A DNA stretch of 64,000 bases from Solanum dulcamara (GCF_947179165.1 NC_077237.1:13606235-13670234); one strand, 5' to 3'. Positions 36,704-49,688 are shown, counted from the first letter of the stretch. Translations and numbers: made by a program. Notes: a model not told the origin generated them from the sequence alone.

Positions 36704-36901
36704 TATCTGTAACGTATAAATGCACAAATTAGAAAGGAGTTTTATAGAGTTTAACTCTATCGCACGAATTCAGAGTATGAAAGAAGTAAAACAATTCCTA
36801 ATGTCTCATAGCCTCCTGATTATAAGTGTGGTGCACAACACACCCATAAGCAAGACTCTACTAGACACAGCTTCATAGACTCCCTAGAACTCTTGAACTC
36901 T

Positions 36902-36915
36902 GGGCTTTGATACTT
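36902..36915 (-). promoter_or_regulatory. Primer binding site of element C (tRNA-iMet type)
   Basis: On the minus strand AAGTATCAAAGCCC lies a few bases past the 5' LTR. It resembles the common plant initiator-Met primer site TGGTATCAGAGCCC with three mismatches. Confidence 0.75.
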
Positions 36916-36919
36916 TGTT

Positions 36920-39362
36920 TATCACGCCCCGGGAGGATACCCTAGACGTGACCGGCACTCGAAAGCCATTTCTGGCCTTCAAACGAACCACCTGATTCAA
37001 TCACACTAACATTCATTCACATTCAGTCAATGGAGGATTCAATCATAAACACACTATTCACATTATGGGGGCCGAAGGCCAAACACTATCAACTCAACAA
37101 AACAAATATAATAAGACTCCTCAAAATAACAGTCCAACCTCCCCACACTCTAGTCTATGAAGCCTCTATCAAAGTCTAGGAGGTGCCAATGACAAGCCCA
37201 TGGCTACCAACAATCAAAATAAAGGAAACAACACAAAACTATACAGGGAGCTCAACATCCTCCGGAAAATAGGAGGACTCACCAAGTAGCTGGAAGTGTG
37301 TAGATCTTCAACGGTGCGCCGGTTGATAATCTCTGGTACATGTCTCTGCATCATGAAATGATGCAGGCCAAATGGCATCAGTACGTGGAATGTATGAGTA
37401 TGTAAAATGGCCGAATAAAACAACATCAGAAAAGGATCAACCAACTCGGAAATCTCAACTCATAAAGAAGTGACAACTCACTCAAGTGTCCTAAGTCTAA
37501 CAAAAAATGGTTTAGACGGGACCAATTCACATGCCACTCAACTCAAATGACTCGGAGCACTATTAAGACCTAAATGGGAGTTTCTCTTATCCGACAACCA
37601 TCACTTATGAGCCAGTGATAGTACAACAATCAGACGTTGTTGCCACGTCCGTCCATACCTTGCCAGGGTATGAACGCCTCCCTAATCATGGATTCTATCG
37701 ATTATTCAAGTCCTATCATTTCAGGACAATAAAATAGGGAAACATCCGACTTTAACGGTTCGATCGCATGGGAAGCATCCGACTTTAACGGTTCCATCTC
37801 TACCTACGTTGGCGGCGTAGTTTCTGGGTTCGAGTATAGACTATACTCTCACCCGCTTCGGTGCTCGATACTCCTCCCATGACTCCATGCTCATAAGACT
37901 CCATCCAATCATCTCAAATAAGCCCTCACGGCTAGTTTCATTTAGAATTTTGCCAACTCATCAACTCTATTCTCATTTCAACTCAATCAAGTCATAATGG
38001 CAAGTCTCATTTAGGACCTTGTTCACTCGTCAATTCTATCCTCCAATCAACTCAATCAACCTTAATTTAAATAAGCATTTATAACCTCCCACAAACATAA
38101 CAAACCATTCCTCTCCTCATTTATCACCTCCTTATGACTCATCACACTCTAAGGTTTTAAACCAACAATTCAAGAGGAATAACACATTTAAGAAAATTGA
38201 CACATTTAACATAATCACATTTTTAAGGAAATCAACCGAGCGTATTAACAAACCATCTCCATCAACTCATGCTAACATGAAGGTTTTAGAAATTCTTAGC
38301 TCAACAACTTCAACACAATAAGAATCAAATTAATAGGAGACAAGACTCATTCAAACATAAACCATATCAAGAAACTCCATTCTCATGGACTCAACCCACG
38401 CTTTGAGTAGCCTTACATACCTTAGAATAGATTCTTGAAGAACCTTGTTGTTGGGTGTTCAATGGAAATTTGGAGTCTTGAAGCTCTTGGAACAATTCCT
38501 TGTTGGAAATGGAGAAGAAGAAGAAGAAGAAGAGAAAGGGATTTCTAGGGCTTTTTAGAGAGAGAGAGAGAGAGGCTAAAAATGGTCCCAAAACGCCCAA
38601 GGCTCGAGTATATATAATTTGGAACAATTCCCAAATTGCCCTTTCTCCAAAATTCTGAAAAATAGGCTGAAAACGCTCCTGGCGCGGTAGTGGCGCATCG
38701 CGCCATTGCAGCGCCAGGTCGATTAGGCCTAAAACCTGTACATCTGTTAGTGGCGCACCGCGCCAAGGACCAAACTACTGAGGCATGTTCTTGGCGCGAT
38801 AGTGGCGCATCGCGCCCTTACAGTGCCAAGGCCATATGTTCTGGATTCTGGAAAATAGGTTTGAAAACCCTAGACATTTCATAGTGGCGCGCCGCACCAG
38901 GGACCAAACTACTAAGGTGTGTTATCGCGCCACTGCGGAACCAACCCCAGATTCCCAGTAGTTGCAACCCAGGCCTAAAATTCCTGTCGAGCTAGTTCGT
39001 CTTAGGATTGTCATATCTTTTGACTCTGAACTCCAAAAATTACATTTTTGGTGGCGTTGGAAAGAAGACTCGACGACCTTTAATTTAATAGATCGTGGGC
39101 CACCCAGATTGTTATCTTTCAGAAGGTAGGGTCGTTAGAAGTCGACCCCTTATACGAACTCATCCTAAAACTTAGCCACGATGAATCTTTTGGACTTAGC
39201 TTGGTCCTAGGGGTCATTTGTGACCCCACATCACCTCTAACACTTTTCAATTTCTCAAGGACTCATCTTAACTCATGCATATACATCACAATACTCGAGT
39301 TCGACTCTACCCGTATACAAGAAGGATCCGAATCTTAGGGAAAATTTTTGAGGGGTGTTACA
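36920..39362 (-). repeat. 5' LTR of element C
   Basis: TATCACGCCCCGGGAGG...GAGGGGTGTTACA, 2,443 bp. It aligns end to end with 29352-31851. The outer dinucleotide at 36920 is TA instead of TG, one of many G-to-A or C-to-T differences between the copies. The first and third blocks of the GC-rich array are shortened here (38880-38945). Confidence 0.95.
38608..38617 (-). promoter_or_regulatory. TATA box of the element C 5' LTR
   Basis: GTATATATAA on plus (TTATATATAC on minus) is followed on the minus strand by CTCGAGCCTTGGGCG, and is identical in both LTRs. It would drive the element's transcript leftward into gag. Confidence 0.65.
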
Positions 39363-39377
39363 CATGAATATAGAGAA

Positions 39378-40630
39378 ACTGGAAGAATTAACTCACCCTT
39401 GAACTCTGGCAGTTAAAGATCTTCTATTCTAGGTCTCTTAGCAGCCGTTTGAATATACCCTGTACTAAATAAAGACAGAACAAGTGTAGTATCAGTATAC
39501 AAAAACAAGTATACTGGTAGGATCATGTAGCTAGTCAATAAGTGAGATATAAACAAGTAATTACAACACCAAAATGCATATATACAGAATAGACTTAACC
39601 ATTAACATCTCATAACAGTACTCAATATGATCACAGTTTAAACACCTAATTGTATCTCGAAACATGACATCAGGTCCAAGGTTTGTATTGGATGTGACAC
39701 CTGATCCAAATATGTGTCGAAATGTGACACTTAATTCAAATGTATGTTGGAATGTGACACCCGATCCAAGCATACAAAGTGAATCACAATCATAGTGAAT
39801 AGTCCAACTATCATATCTACCAAGAAACAGGCTCATTGCAGGTCATGGCCAATAAATAGTCATTTCACATAATTCATTTTTTTCTTCCCTATTCATATAC
39901 ACATATGCATACAACGGAGTAATATAACAATACTTGTGTCACATACGGGAAGACAAATCATTACCTACCTCAAAATCAATCTTTGACAACTCTAAAGTAC
40001 TGAAGCTTTCTTTTTATGGGTTCGTTCAGCTTTGACAATTCATTTCTTTCTTCCTTCCCATAATGATCGCTAACCATAGTTTATAGGTTCTAAGAATCAA
40101 TTTACAAGTTAAGGGAGTGATTTGCTTACCTTTATCATATTTTATGGTGGAAATCAACAAGAATTCAGTCTATGTCGCTTCTTAACTTCTTAAGAATTGT
40201 TTTTATGCAGAATACCATTTCTGGGTATTCTTGAGAGATCCTGCCTTGGCGGGATTATTACCGCTCTGGCGGGATATGTGGAGACAAAGAGCTCGTAAAG
40301 AGTCTCCAAGTCTCCCATATCACAACATACCCTCATCCTATGACGTCTTAATATTTACCCTTCACGACAAATTTAATTTTGGGAGTTTTACTCAACCGAC
40401 TATGATTCTGTAAAGCAGTACAAACTCCTTATCGTGTTAGCTATAAACTGAATCAATCACATTATAATTTCAATACCTCATCCATTTTTGGATCACCCTA
40501 GACCTCACTAGACTCGGAATTCGTTCAAGTTTGGCCTAGGCTCAAAAGTTCTCAAGTCACTATCCAAAGTTTTTTAGCCCAGATTCCTTCCCCATTGACT
40601 TATTCGTAACGACGGCAATAGATCATTATA
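39378..40630 (-). repeat. 5' LTR of element B, missing its inner ~370 bases
   Basis: It aligns with 23010-24499 of the left LTR: CTGGAAGAATT, CTCTGGCAG, TTCTAGGTCTCTTAGCA, the four-unit tandem repeat and the CCTCATCC..ACGTCTTAATATTTA block. The U5 end and LTR terminus that should lie left of 39378 are absent. The AATAA duplication follows at 40631. Confidence 0.88.
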
Positions 40631-40635
40631 AATAA

Positions 40636-41036
40636 GGTTTGAAACGATGATGATCAAAATAAAATCATATTATCTTCATTAGAATATTGAGCTACATATA
40701 ACTCAATCCAAAATCTAAGTACTGCTAAGCTCTCAAACTTTGTTATTTCTTTAGCCATAAATTACTAATAAAATAATTAGTTGGAAGATCTTATCACAAA
40801 ACCATAACTACAATATTCATTTATACCAGAAAAGATATATATGGAAAGAAATAAAAACAACAGTGAGATGGCAAAAAATCTTTAAAACTATTCCCTTGGT
40901 CTCAAAATACTTGTCATTTTTATTTAAAATATGTGTCTCAAAATACTTGTCATTTTAAAAGTTTAAAATAAAATTAATAATTTTTTTCTCATTTCACCCT
41001 AACAGTAATTGTTCTTGAGGACTACAAACTGCAAAC
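40636..41036. other. AT-rich spacer with a Stowaway-like end
   Basis: TTCCCTTGGTCTCAAAATAC (40891) is close to the Stowaway terminal consensus CTCCCTCCGTCTCAAAATA. Part of it (TCTCAAAATACTTGTCATTT) is repeated directly about 40 bases later. I see no matching right end. No gene. Confidence 0.5.
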
Positions 41037-41041
41037 ACATT

Positions 41042-41877
41042 TGTTAAATCGAGAAAGATTTTGATGATCGACAAATAGAGGAACAGATGCAAGGAACTGC
41101 TTATTCCAATATGTTTCTATCAGACAGAGTTCGACTGGGATTAGGAGAATGAGAATCATGCAAAGAAAGAGGATTAAAGGCGGTGAACGAAGCACATTTA
41201 TGACAAAAGACTTGTTGCATAAAGTTCCTTTCATAATGCAAGTATACATGGAAAGGGAAGCCGTACAAGGAAGGACACCGACTCCAACTCAAAGAAAGAG
41301 AGGTGCCGCACCTATAAATACAGTAAGGGTTTCACAAAGAATCTGCGCACACTTATGTAGAGAGCAAGAAGCAGAATACAATCATGTAAGAGAGAGTTCA
41401 TACTTGAGAGAGTTCTGATAAGAGATTCAAGTGCAACGGATACAAAGAAACAAGATTGAATAACATGTTTTATAGGCTTATGATTTATAGTTCTTAAGTC
41501 GAACTTTTTTGTATTGTTAATTATCGAGTTGTAATCTTTTATTTTCGTAGCTTAGATTGTTCTTCGAGTTAGGGGCAACTTGAAGACGAGTTCAACAGTC
41601 AAGTGTGATTGTTCATACATAAGAATTAGAGTTTAGTTCGTAGGATTAGAAGTGTTGTAATCTAAAATCGTTTGAGACTTAGAATTTATTGAAGTTGAAT
41701 CACATCCTATAGAGATGTATGTCGTAGATCTTTTATCCTTTATGAGTCAGAATTTTTCACGATAAAATATTGTGTTATTACTTTATTTGCTTAACTAATG
41801 CAGAGTCTGTAATTAACAAAGGAACACATAGAAGTATACTTATTTCTTATACAAATTAGGGGCTTAATATTCTAACA
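41042..41877 (+). repeat. Possible solo LTR, TGTTA...TAACA
   Basis: An 836-bp block begins TGTTAAATCG and ends ATTCTAACA, so its ends are inverted copies. It is flanked by ACATT (41037-41041) and ACATC (41878-41882), 4 of 5 matching. A TATA-like CCTATAAATACAG lies at 41310, and the text after it reads like a copia-type leader. Family is not identified. The frames within it (41101-41418) I regard as chance. Confidence 0.55.
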
Positions 41878-41882
41878 ACATC

Positions 41883-42940
41883 AATTACGACTCATAAATA
41901 AAGTAAATATTCAATAAAGAGAAATTATATTTTAAGATATAAATAAGAGTAAAAGAGTCAAATATCCCTCCTCGTTAAAATTTTCTTTAGAGACGTGTAA
42001 ATAAAAAACACAAGTATTTTGAGCGGATATGATTTATATTTTTTTTAGGACTTTATCTCTTATATATCTCAGAATGTTTGATATACTTTTTACCTGCTCA
42101 ATGCTTTATCTTTTTAAGACAATTTTTGTTTTGTAGTTTGGAGTTATTTTGGGTAAAATGTCGGAGTTTAGATAGTTATTTGAAACCAAACTTTTTAGTT
42201 TAACTATCACAAATTATAACTGTAATGCACACAATTTTATGTCTTGGAATAATTGAATGAAATTATTTTCATGCTGACATTACAAATTATAAATGTAATG
42301 TACACATATTGATTAGTGGTAGTTTAGGTATGAAACCCATACTCTCAATAATTTAGATATGAAATTCATAAAAGGAGATAATTTAGATATATTTTTGACA
42401 CTTCACTAAAACAATTATTGCAAGATCGTGATTTGATAGAGAAATTCAAAATAACAAGAAAATAATAATTATACATAGATTGTTCATGAAAAAAAAATAC
42501 AAAAATAGTTTTTAACTATACATGTGCAATACATATATAAAGATATATAACTTTGTCCAAACTTGTATATGAAATATGTAATAATGTATGCCAAAAAATT
42601 AAGAAAGAGAAACAAAAACAACGTTATATGACCATATTAATTGTTTACACACTCAATATCATACATTATACCCTTATTATAATTTTATATAATATTACAT
42701 TATAATCTATAATGTCATATACAGAAATTGAATTTTATCTTCAACTTCCTTTTCAACTGGTTTATATGATTCTCAGAACCAATACTAATCAAATCCAAAG
42801 AAGAGGATTCTACTTATATTTTGTGAGAGTTTAGTTAATTGTTGATGGATAGTTTGGTAAAAAAATAGTAATTTTCTTAAAAAATATTTTTTACCTCGAA
42901 AAAAAAAAATTCTGCTTCTATTTTTTTGATGAAGCAAAAT
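41883..42940. other. AT-rich intergenic sequence
   Basis: No gene. A phrase ACAAATTATAA.TGTAATG.ACACA occurs twice (42207-42232 and 42285-42308) and ATTTAGATATGAAATTC-like text repeats nearby, suggesting remnants of an unidentified element. Confidence 0.5.
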
Positions 42941-42945
42941 TTATA

Positions 42946-43108
42946 CATTCCACCGTTTCAATATTTGTCATATTTTTTTTATTTGTATATCAATTATGTA
43001 TATTTATTAAATTTCTTTGATCTTTTTTCATCAATTAATGAAAAGTATAATTATAATAGATACAATCTATTTTTAGAAAAAATGACAAGTATTTAAAAAT
43101 AGAGAGAG
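42946..43108. mobile_element. Stowaway-like MITE, right tip displaced by the copia insertion
   Basis: The left TIR CCACCGTTTCAATATTTGTC matches the complement of GACAAGTATTTAAAAATAGAG on the right; both follow the Stowaway pattern. A TA precedes the element. The copia LTR begins at 43109 inside the right tip. On the far side of the copia element (57656) TAGAGTA could be the missing end with its TA duplication. Confidence 0.7.
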
Positions 43109-43305
43109 TGTTATGAATCTATAAAATAAGAAGAAGGATAAGACTTGTTATTTCTTTGAAGGATATTTAAAAAGTGAATTACAATGAAGAAAAACTTCTT
43201 TATTTATAGGGGATAACTGGCTTGGTCCTTAAGTAGGATTCCTAACTTTTCTCCCAAAGAATCTACATAATAGACATTCACTAGAATACAAATATGTTTA
43301 TAACA
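43109..43305 (-). repeat. 3' LTR of the copia element
   Basis: TGTTATGAATC...GTTTATAACA, 197 bp, is followed on the right by CTCCTTCTTGAATG, the complement of a purine tract (AAGAAGGAG) at the expected polypurine position. Confidence 0.85.
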
Positions 43306-43524
43306 CTCCTTCTTGAATGTCTATTTGATATATAATGTGCCCCGTTAAAACCTAGAGAAAACTCAATAAAGAAAGAAAACTCTAGTGAATGAAAAATATT
43401 ACACATATCTAATAATACACATCTAAACTGCCTCATTAAAAATCTTACAAGAAATATCTAGTGGGACAAAACCTCGAAAGAAAAAAAGAGTACAACGCGT
43501 ATTAACTCTCCCTAATGAGAACAT

Positions 43525-43725
43525 CAATCTAGAGATTTGAATATTCGCATTTCAAGTTTATGCACCATCTTCTTGAAAGTTGCAATTGGTAGAAACTTGG
43601 TAAACAAATCAGTCACATTATCAGTTGAACGAATCTATTGCACATTAATATCACCATTATTTTGAAGCTCATATGTGTAGAAAAACTTTGACAAAATGTG
43701 TTTCGTTCTATCTCCTTCTATAAAT
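43525..43725 (-). pseudogene. Ty1/copia RNase H C-terminus remnant
   Basis: The minus strand reads GDRTKHILSKFFYTYELQ, then NGDINVQ, one stop, IRSTDNVTDLFTKFLPIATF, KKMVHKLEMRIF. KHI...H..I and ...NVADLFTK.LP...F.K...K.GM is the conserved C-terminal RNase H end of plant copia polyproteins, which cleaves the RNA strand during reverse transcription. One in-frame stop sits between VQ and IRS. Upstream (to 44869) I find no readable continuation of pol. The short distance to the LTR is normal for copia elements. Confidence 0.88.
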
Positions 43726-43739
43726 TATCCCTTCATGAT

Positions 43740-44869
43740 CAAAGAATTCTGCAAGTTCCTCACTTCAAATTCTTTAAGCAAATAATCTATTGTCTTTTGA
43801 AAACTCTTCAAGAGTTCAATTCAAGTTATTAACTTGCATAACAATACAAAAGATTCTTGATTGATTTAATCCATATGAGGATTATAAATAAGTTTTTCAA
43901 GAATTTGTATATGCCTCATGCATTTGGAATTCTTCAGATATTTTCATAGTAATTTTGTCAAATGACAACATTCAACATTAAATGTATGACATCTTCAAGT
44001 ATCTAGATTGCAAGTCAAATAAGTTTTACGCTTATCAAGATGTATCATTCCATTTTTCCCTTGATATACATTTTTACGTTAGCATTCTATAATAGATCAT
44101 AGAATTCACATCATTATAATCTTTTTCAATATTGTGCTATATTGTATCAAAGATATCATCAACCATATATCATTTGAATCGATTCACAATGGGACATAAC
44201 TTATTGAGATCTCATCACTTCATTATTTTTAGGTACGTATCCCTCTCATATGGTTTCATGAAGTATTATGTTGTAGTCTCTTCAAGAGCACATTACCTCC
44301 TCATTATGATCATTTTAATCATTTGCTCCTCCCATTTTTTCAATGATTATTATTTTATTTAGAACCAATTGATCTATCATACTTCATGCATGCTATAAAC
44401 TTCATTATTCATGGACATTCAATAGGAGCATTTCCAACTCTTGATTGTTTCTTATCTCCCCCTTATGTTAGACAAACTAACATATATCCCAATTTATTTT
44501 GGAGAATTCATCTTTATGCATCATGGTATATTTGTTAATTATATACCGCACATTAAAATTATTAGATAAAAATTATATGGTCCCTGATAATAAACCAATC
44601 GAGAGGGAAATTGATCATAATTTATTAGTCTTATGCATACTTTTATATACAGTTTATGATATTTTAGACCATGAAATTTTGTTCTCATAATCAATGATTG
44701 ACTATTATTTGAGGCATTTAATGTCACATCAGCTTGGATATTTATCAATGTTATCAAGATAAATTGTCTTGAATGCATATTCTGAAAGTTGTGCTCTTAA
44801 CTCAATTATTTTGCACAAATAATTTTGCGAATGTCAAATTGCAGATTGACGATAAATGCACATGTGATT
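43740..44869. other. Unreadable copia internal sequence
   Basis: AT-rich sequence between the RNase H remnant and the first solo LTR. No domain can be read on either strand. It is assigned to the copia element only because its LTRs flank it. Confidence 0.45.
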
Positions 44870-44874
44870 ATCTT

Positions 44875-47199
44875 TGTAATATCCCCTAAAAATGTTGTAT
44901 ACGATATTTCAATTCTTGCCTAAAAATGATACAGCCTCTATATTTTGGGCATAACTTTTTATAGAATAGTCCAAATTAGGTGATTAAAATTTTTAAGTAA
45001 TCACAACATTATTACCTACAACCTTTATGAAGACCATATGTTAAGTTTCGGAGGTTAAGTAGGTAAAATAAATAAATTATTGTAAGACAGTGTGCTGTGA
45101 CGAAATGGAGTATTTGTAGAAGAAAATTCATATCTCACTGTAAGATGCTCCAACTTAGTTAATTCTTGAACGCCATGAAACTAGACTTCTATAACTACAA
45201 TTCTTATGAAGACACCGAATCCTAATAAGGAATTTATCTTATTCAAAAGCAGCTCCGAAAAGGAGTATTCTGTCAAAGATAACTCATTTCACCTACCATA
45301 GAAAGATCTAGATACATTTGACATCACTCATGACATAAATTGTCCTCCAATTAACATCATCCATGACATCATAATTTTTTATTAAATTTTCAGATTTGTT
45401 TTATAATTATTTTATTTATTGTTAGGTCCCTCTTTCCCACCTATAAATACCCACCTTATTTCCTCATTTTATTCATCAAGCTTTCTCAAGCAAGTCTTCT
45501 CTCTATACACTTTTTTATACATTCTCAAATATAGTTTTAGTTCTTAGTAGTGAAGAAATACTATTCCGGTGATTCATATACTCCGGGTAGTACACAAAAC
45601 ATTCCGGCGAGGAGAAAAGCTAGGACTCAAGAGTATTCATTAAGTCTTTCGGTTCCGATTAAAGCTTCGGATTCCAGGTATGTAAGGCTTCAATGAGAGT
45701 ATTCCTTCCACTCTCATGTCTAAATTATTTTGATTATATGATAAATTATATTTATTTTCTTTAAGCTCTACTCTAAGTTATGTGGGTGTTTATCCATGGG
45801 TTCTTTCACTCATGTAGTCCAAAAACTCTTTCAATTAAGTCTCTTGATTTCAAGTAATATTTTCTTATGGTAATTCTTATTTTTACTTAATAGTATGAAT
45901 CATGGTTAAACTAATGATTATTGGTCTATTTTAATGCGACATAATTTCATATGTATGAATTGATGGTTTGCAAGTAATTCCTCTATTTATCTATTTAAAG
46001 GTTCTTAAAATTCATGGTGGGTTGTTTAAAGCATGATTTTTAATTAATGGATTTCAAAGTATTTATGTATATTTATTTACATACATATTTGCAAGTTGAA
46101 GTGATTTGAACCCACCTAGTTTTACTAGGTTTTTAATAAAGTTTGACTTGAAAGCCTTGACTCCAAATGAATATTTGTGAAAGCAATATCTATAATCAAA
46201 AGGGAGTCTTATGAAAATAAAGAATGATAAAATGATATGAATGATGGATTCTTTATGCAATAAGGACAATTCTTGCATATTTGAATTTTCAAATGTTTTA
46301 ATGAGCTATTCTATTGAATATGATGTTTGAATTCTCAAGTTATATGCTATGAATATTTTAAAGTATTAAACTATTTCGTGGATTAACTTAGCACCGAATG
46401 AGGCATTGAGGTGGGATTTGGTAAGAGAATCCTAGTAGCAACCCCTTGTCTCATTAACTATGTGCCAACATAGGAGCCCTTGTAGGCTTAGACTAATGGA
46501 TCCATAAATAGCCCTTAAAGTTAAAGTTAAAGAAATAAATAAAGTTGACGGAGTTCTACCTGGCAAGTAGTCTCCCCGGCCAACATAAGGGGGTTATGTT
46601 GGATTCCATGTAATAGCTCGCATGGTCTTAAATGTCGGTTATGGTTATTTCCCACAAAATGAATATTTTAAAGGATATCTATATGATTTATTATGCATTA
46701 ATTACATTATGTTCCATATTACATAAATGTTTTAATGTTTCCTCAATGTTCATGCATCCTTACATACTTAGTACATTCAAAGTACTAACGCATACTCTTT
46801 TGCCTACATGATATCACCATGTAGGGACCAGTGCTGCTCCTCGTTCTCCTCCACGTGGCTAGTTGAGATTCCATTGAAGACTACTTTTGGTGAGTTCCCA
46901 TGTTCCGGGAACAATACTCCTTTACCTTTCTAGCTTATGATATGTTGAGATATTTTACTATGGCATTTCTTCTATTATGATTGAGGGTGAGCTAGGTACT
47001 TATCTTAGCCCCGTTAAATCTAATAGTTAGAGGTATTGTTGGACATATATAAGTTGAAGATTTACTATTATGATTTCTGCTTGTTTATTTATCATCATTA
47101 CCTATGAAAGGCTAAAAGAATGCTAAGAGGCTTGTTTGAGGTACTTTCGAATTCCTCATTCGCCATGTCACGTCTAGACCCTAGGCTTGGGTCGTGACA
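44875..47199 (+). repeat. Solo gypsy-type LTR, ATCTT target duplication
   Basis: TGTAATATCCCC...TTGGGTCGTGACA, 2,325 bp, with ATCTT on both sides (44870-44874 and 47200-47204). The first ~800 bases follow LTR family A closely (TACAGCCTCT, CATCATCCATGACATCATAA, CCTATAAATACCCACC at 45440); the last kilobase differs. There is no internal region, so it is a solo LTR left by recombination. Confidence 0.93.
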
Positions 47200-47589
47200 A
47201 TCTTATAAATGTGACTATTTATCATTATCACATGACAAGTGAATGATCTCATATTCACCTTTTATACTTTTATAATTTTTGGAGGTTCGTCCCAATATTT
47301 GTTGATCCAAACAACTTATCATGAGAACAAGCAACATAAAGAATTCTTGAAGAATCTTCTAGTTATTTTAATACAAATCTTCGGGATGGCAAAATTATTC
47401 ATGTCAACTAGTAAAATTATTTGTACCAGTAAACTCCAAGTTTTTCATGACATGTGCCTTTTCTTCTCAATAATTCTACCTCCATTGAAGGTGAGTTGTG
47501 ATCCCATCATGATTTAGTGCACATTCGTATTGATAAGCTTTATTTTATACCATCACATTCACTTCAGAGAATGGATATGCATTAGAAGT

Positions 47590-49683
47590 TGTCATGACCC
47601 AAGATAGGCCCTAGACGCGACACGATGATTAGAATTCCGAAGGACCCTAACCAAGCCTCTTAGCATTTCATTCAAGAGCATACATAAGGTCAATAAGAAA
47701 AATAAGTTAAAGCATAGACACGGAAGCGTAGTCTCGAGATAGAACATAAGTCTCAAAAAAATATGGAATAGAAGACAACATAGACTCTAAACATCCAACA
47801 TGACTTTACTAACTAGATGGGGGCATAAGACAAACTCCTAGCTCACCCATGACAACATATGAGAATGAAATAGTCAAATGACGCAATGAAAATAAAGTGT
47901 GCTTCGAGGACTTACCACAAGTACTAGTCTAGGCTCAACTCTACTCACGAATAGGAGGTGCGCAATAATCGTCTGTTCCTACATTATGATATAATATAGG
48001 CAAAAAGTATGTGTTAGTACATGGAATGCACTAAGTATGAATGAACAATAAACATAGGACATAATCAATATGAATCATGGGATACAAGACGAATATCTTA
48101 AAATATGAGTAAAACCATAAAAATATTAAAATATCATAATCATTGGTCAATGCATCAAAACATCATCATCATGAGAACTTTATAACTTTTGTTTAACTGG
48201 TGTGGGATAAAACCTTAACCGACACTTAAGACCATGTGATCTATTACATGGAATTCAGTGATCCCTACATCGATAAAGAGGAGGCTACCTTACCAGAATA
48301 TACTCCATCATGGTCCTCTCTTTAACTGGGCTATATGCGGATCCACTAGCTTTGCCATATTAACATATTTAAACCTATGCGGGCAACGTAGTTAGGGACT
48401 AAAGGTTTCTATTAGGATTCCCTTGGGAAGCTACAATGGCTATTAGAATAAACCCCACCTTAAATTCCTCTTAGTGCTAAGTCTTTATCACAACAGAACC
48501 TTCATGAAAACATAGTCATTGACATCATTAGGAAAGCTAATAATTGATATCAATCCAACTTTACATAGATAACATAAGTATAACTCATCTATTAACTTCA
48601 TCATGAGTGTGTGAGGAAATTCGCCACAACTTTTAACTTCTGTAATATGATTGTGCAAGCATTGTACTTATTTCACTATAACTTCTTTGCTTATAGCATC
48701 ATTGAACATCATTCATAACTTCTTTCTTAAAGAAACTTTGAACATCATTCATAAAGCTTTTATTGAAATAACTTGAAAATCATGATCATAACTCATAAAT
48801 CATGCTTGAAACTAACATAAGCACATGTCTTTAAAATTCATCTTGAAATCATACAATGTAATGTGAATTATGCATAATTTAATCATTAATCATAATATAT
48901 ATCATGAATAAAAAGATCCAATGCAACATCATAAAATTTGCGTTTTTAGAAGAAGAAATCATAAGAGATTTGAGAAGAAATTTTTGGGATTCCATGGGTG
49001 AAATGGCCCAAGGATGAATTCTCACATATCTTGACCTTTAAAAGCCCTAAGTTGCAGAGAATTGAAGTTTGACCTTGAAGAAACCCTAGAATCCAACTTG
49101 AGGAAGAAAGAGACTTGGAGAGCACACTTTTAAAGAGAAGATTTTGATTTAGGAGTTAGGGTGAGAATGAGAGGGTTAGGAGAGCTTAAGGCATTTAATA
49201 GGTTAGAATAATCTTTCAAAAATCGTCCACATTCATTAATGAAAATATAGAGAAATACTAAAATACCCCCAACTAAATCTGGAACTATACTTATACGGGG
49301 GACCCACCATGGTCCGTGAACCTCACCACGGCCTGTGGTCCTGGTCCTTGACTTGAATTTTGGAAAGTTGGGTTTCTAAGGGGTGAACTTCATGAAAGTC
49401 ACCACAACACATGGTGTCTACCACGACTCCTGGTGCCTTTCCATGGTAGGCACCCTGAATCAGAGACTTGGGAGTTGGGCTTCACAGACCATACCATAGC
49501 ACATGGTTCACACCACGGGTCGTGAAGCCATCTATGGTCCCTTCTACAATTTCCCTTGCCATTAGTGGTCTTCACGGATGCTCTCTACGGCTCGTGGAGA
49601 GCCACCTGGTGCCAAAAGTTGGGATTTCTTGAAAACTTTTTTGAACCTCATTGTTTCTACTTTTTAACTTTCAGGGTCTTACA
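47590..49683 (-). repeat. Solo gypsy-type LTR (family D), GAAGT target duplication
   Basis: TGTCATGACCC...CAGGGTCTTACA, 2,094 bp, flanked exactly by GAAGT (47585-47589 and 49684-49688). Same family as 15005-17140. A word array of CACGG/CCGTG type is at 49285-49610, and on the minus strand a CCTATTAAATGCC box follows it (49190-49202). Confidence 0.93.
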
Positions 49684-49688
49684 GAAGT

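Larger units (their letters stand above)
29352..39362 (-). mobile_element. Complete Ty3/gypsy element C with two LTRs and CATGA target duplication
   Basis: The 5' LTR is 36920-39362 and the 3' LTR 29352-31851; internal DNA is 31852-36919. CATGA is present at 29347-29351 and 39363-39367. The primer binding site is next to the 5' LTR, and the polypurine tract (minus strand CCCAAGGGTGAGATAA, 31852-31867) is next to the 3' LTR. Length is 10,011 bp. In the first ~160 bases of the two LTR copies I count 11 differences, so this is not a recent insertion despite its complete structure. It is close to element A in protein sequence. Confidence 0.96.
22671..40630 (-). mobile_element. Outer Ty3/gypsy element B (AATAA target duplication), interrupted by element C
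   Basis: The left LTR begins TGTCACGACCC at 22671 and the right LTR ends CATTATA at 40630; AATAA flanks both sides exactly (22666-22670 and 40631-40635). The element reads on the minus strand: 5' LTR remnant 39378-40630, gag start 29239, pol down to about 24540, 3' LTR 22671-24499. Element C (29352-39362) sits between gag start and 5' LTR. Without C and one CATGA the element would be about 7.9 kb. The U5 end of the 5' LTR and the exact primer site are missing. Confidence 0.93.

Noticed and set aside
41101..41418. Frames of 63-89 codons on both strands
   Set aside because: They lie within the leader of a probable solo LTR; no motif, overlapping on both strands.
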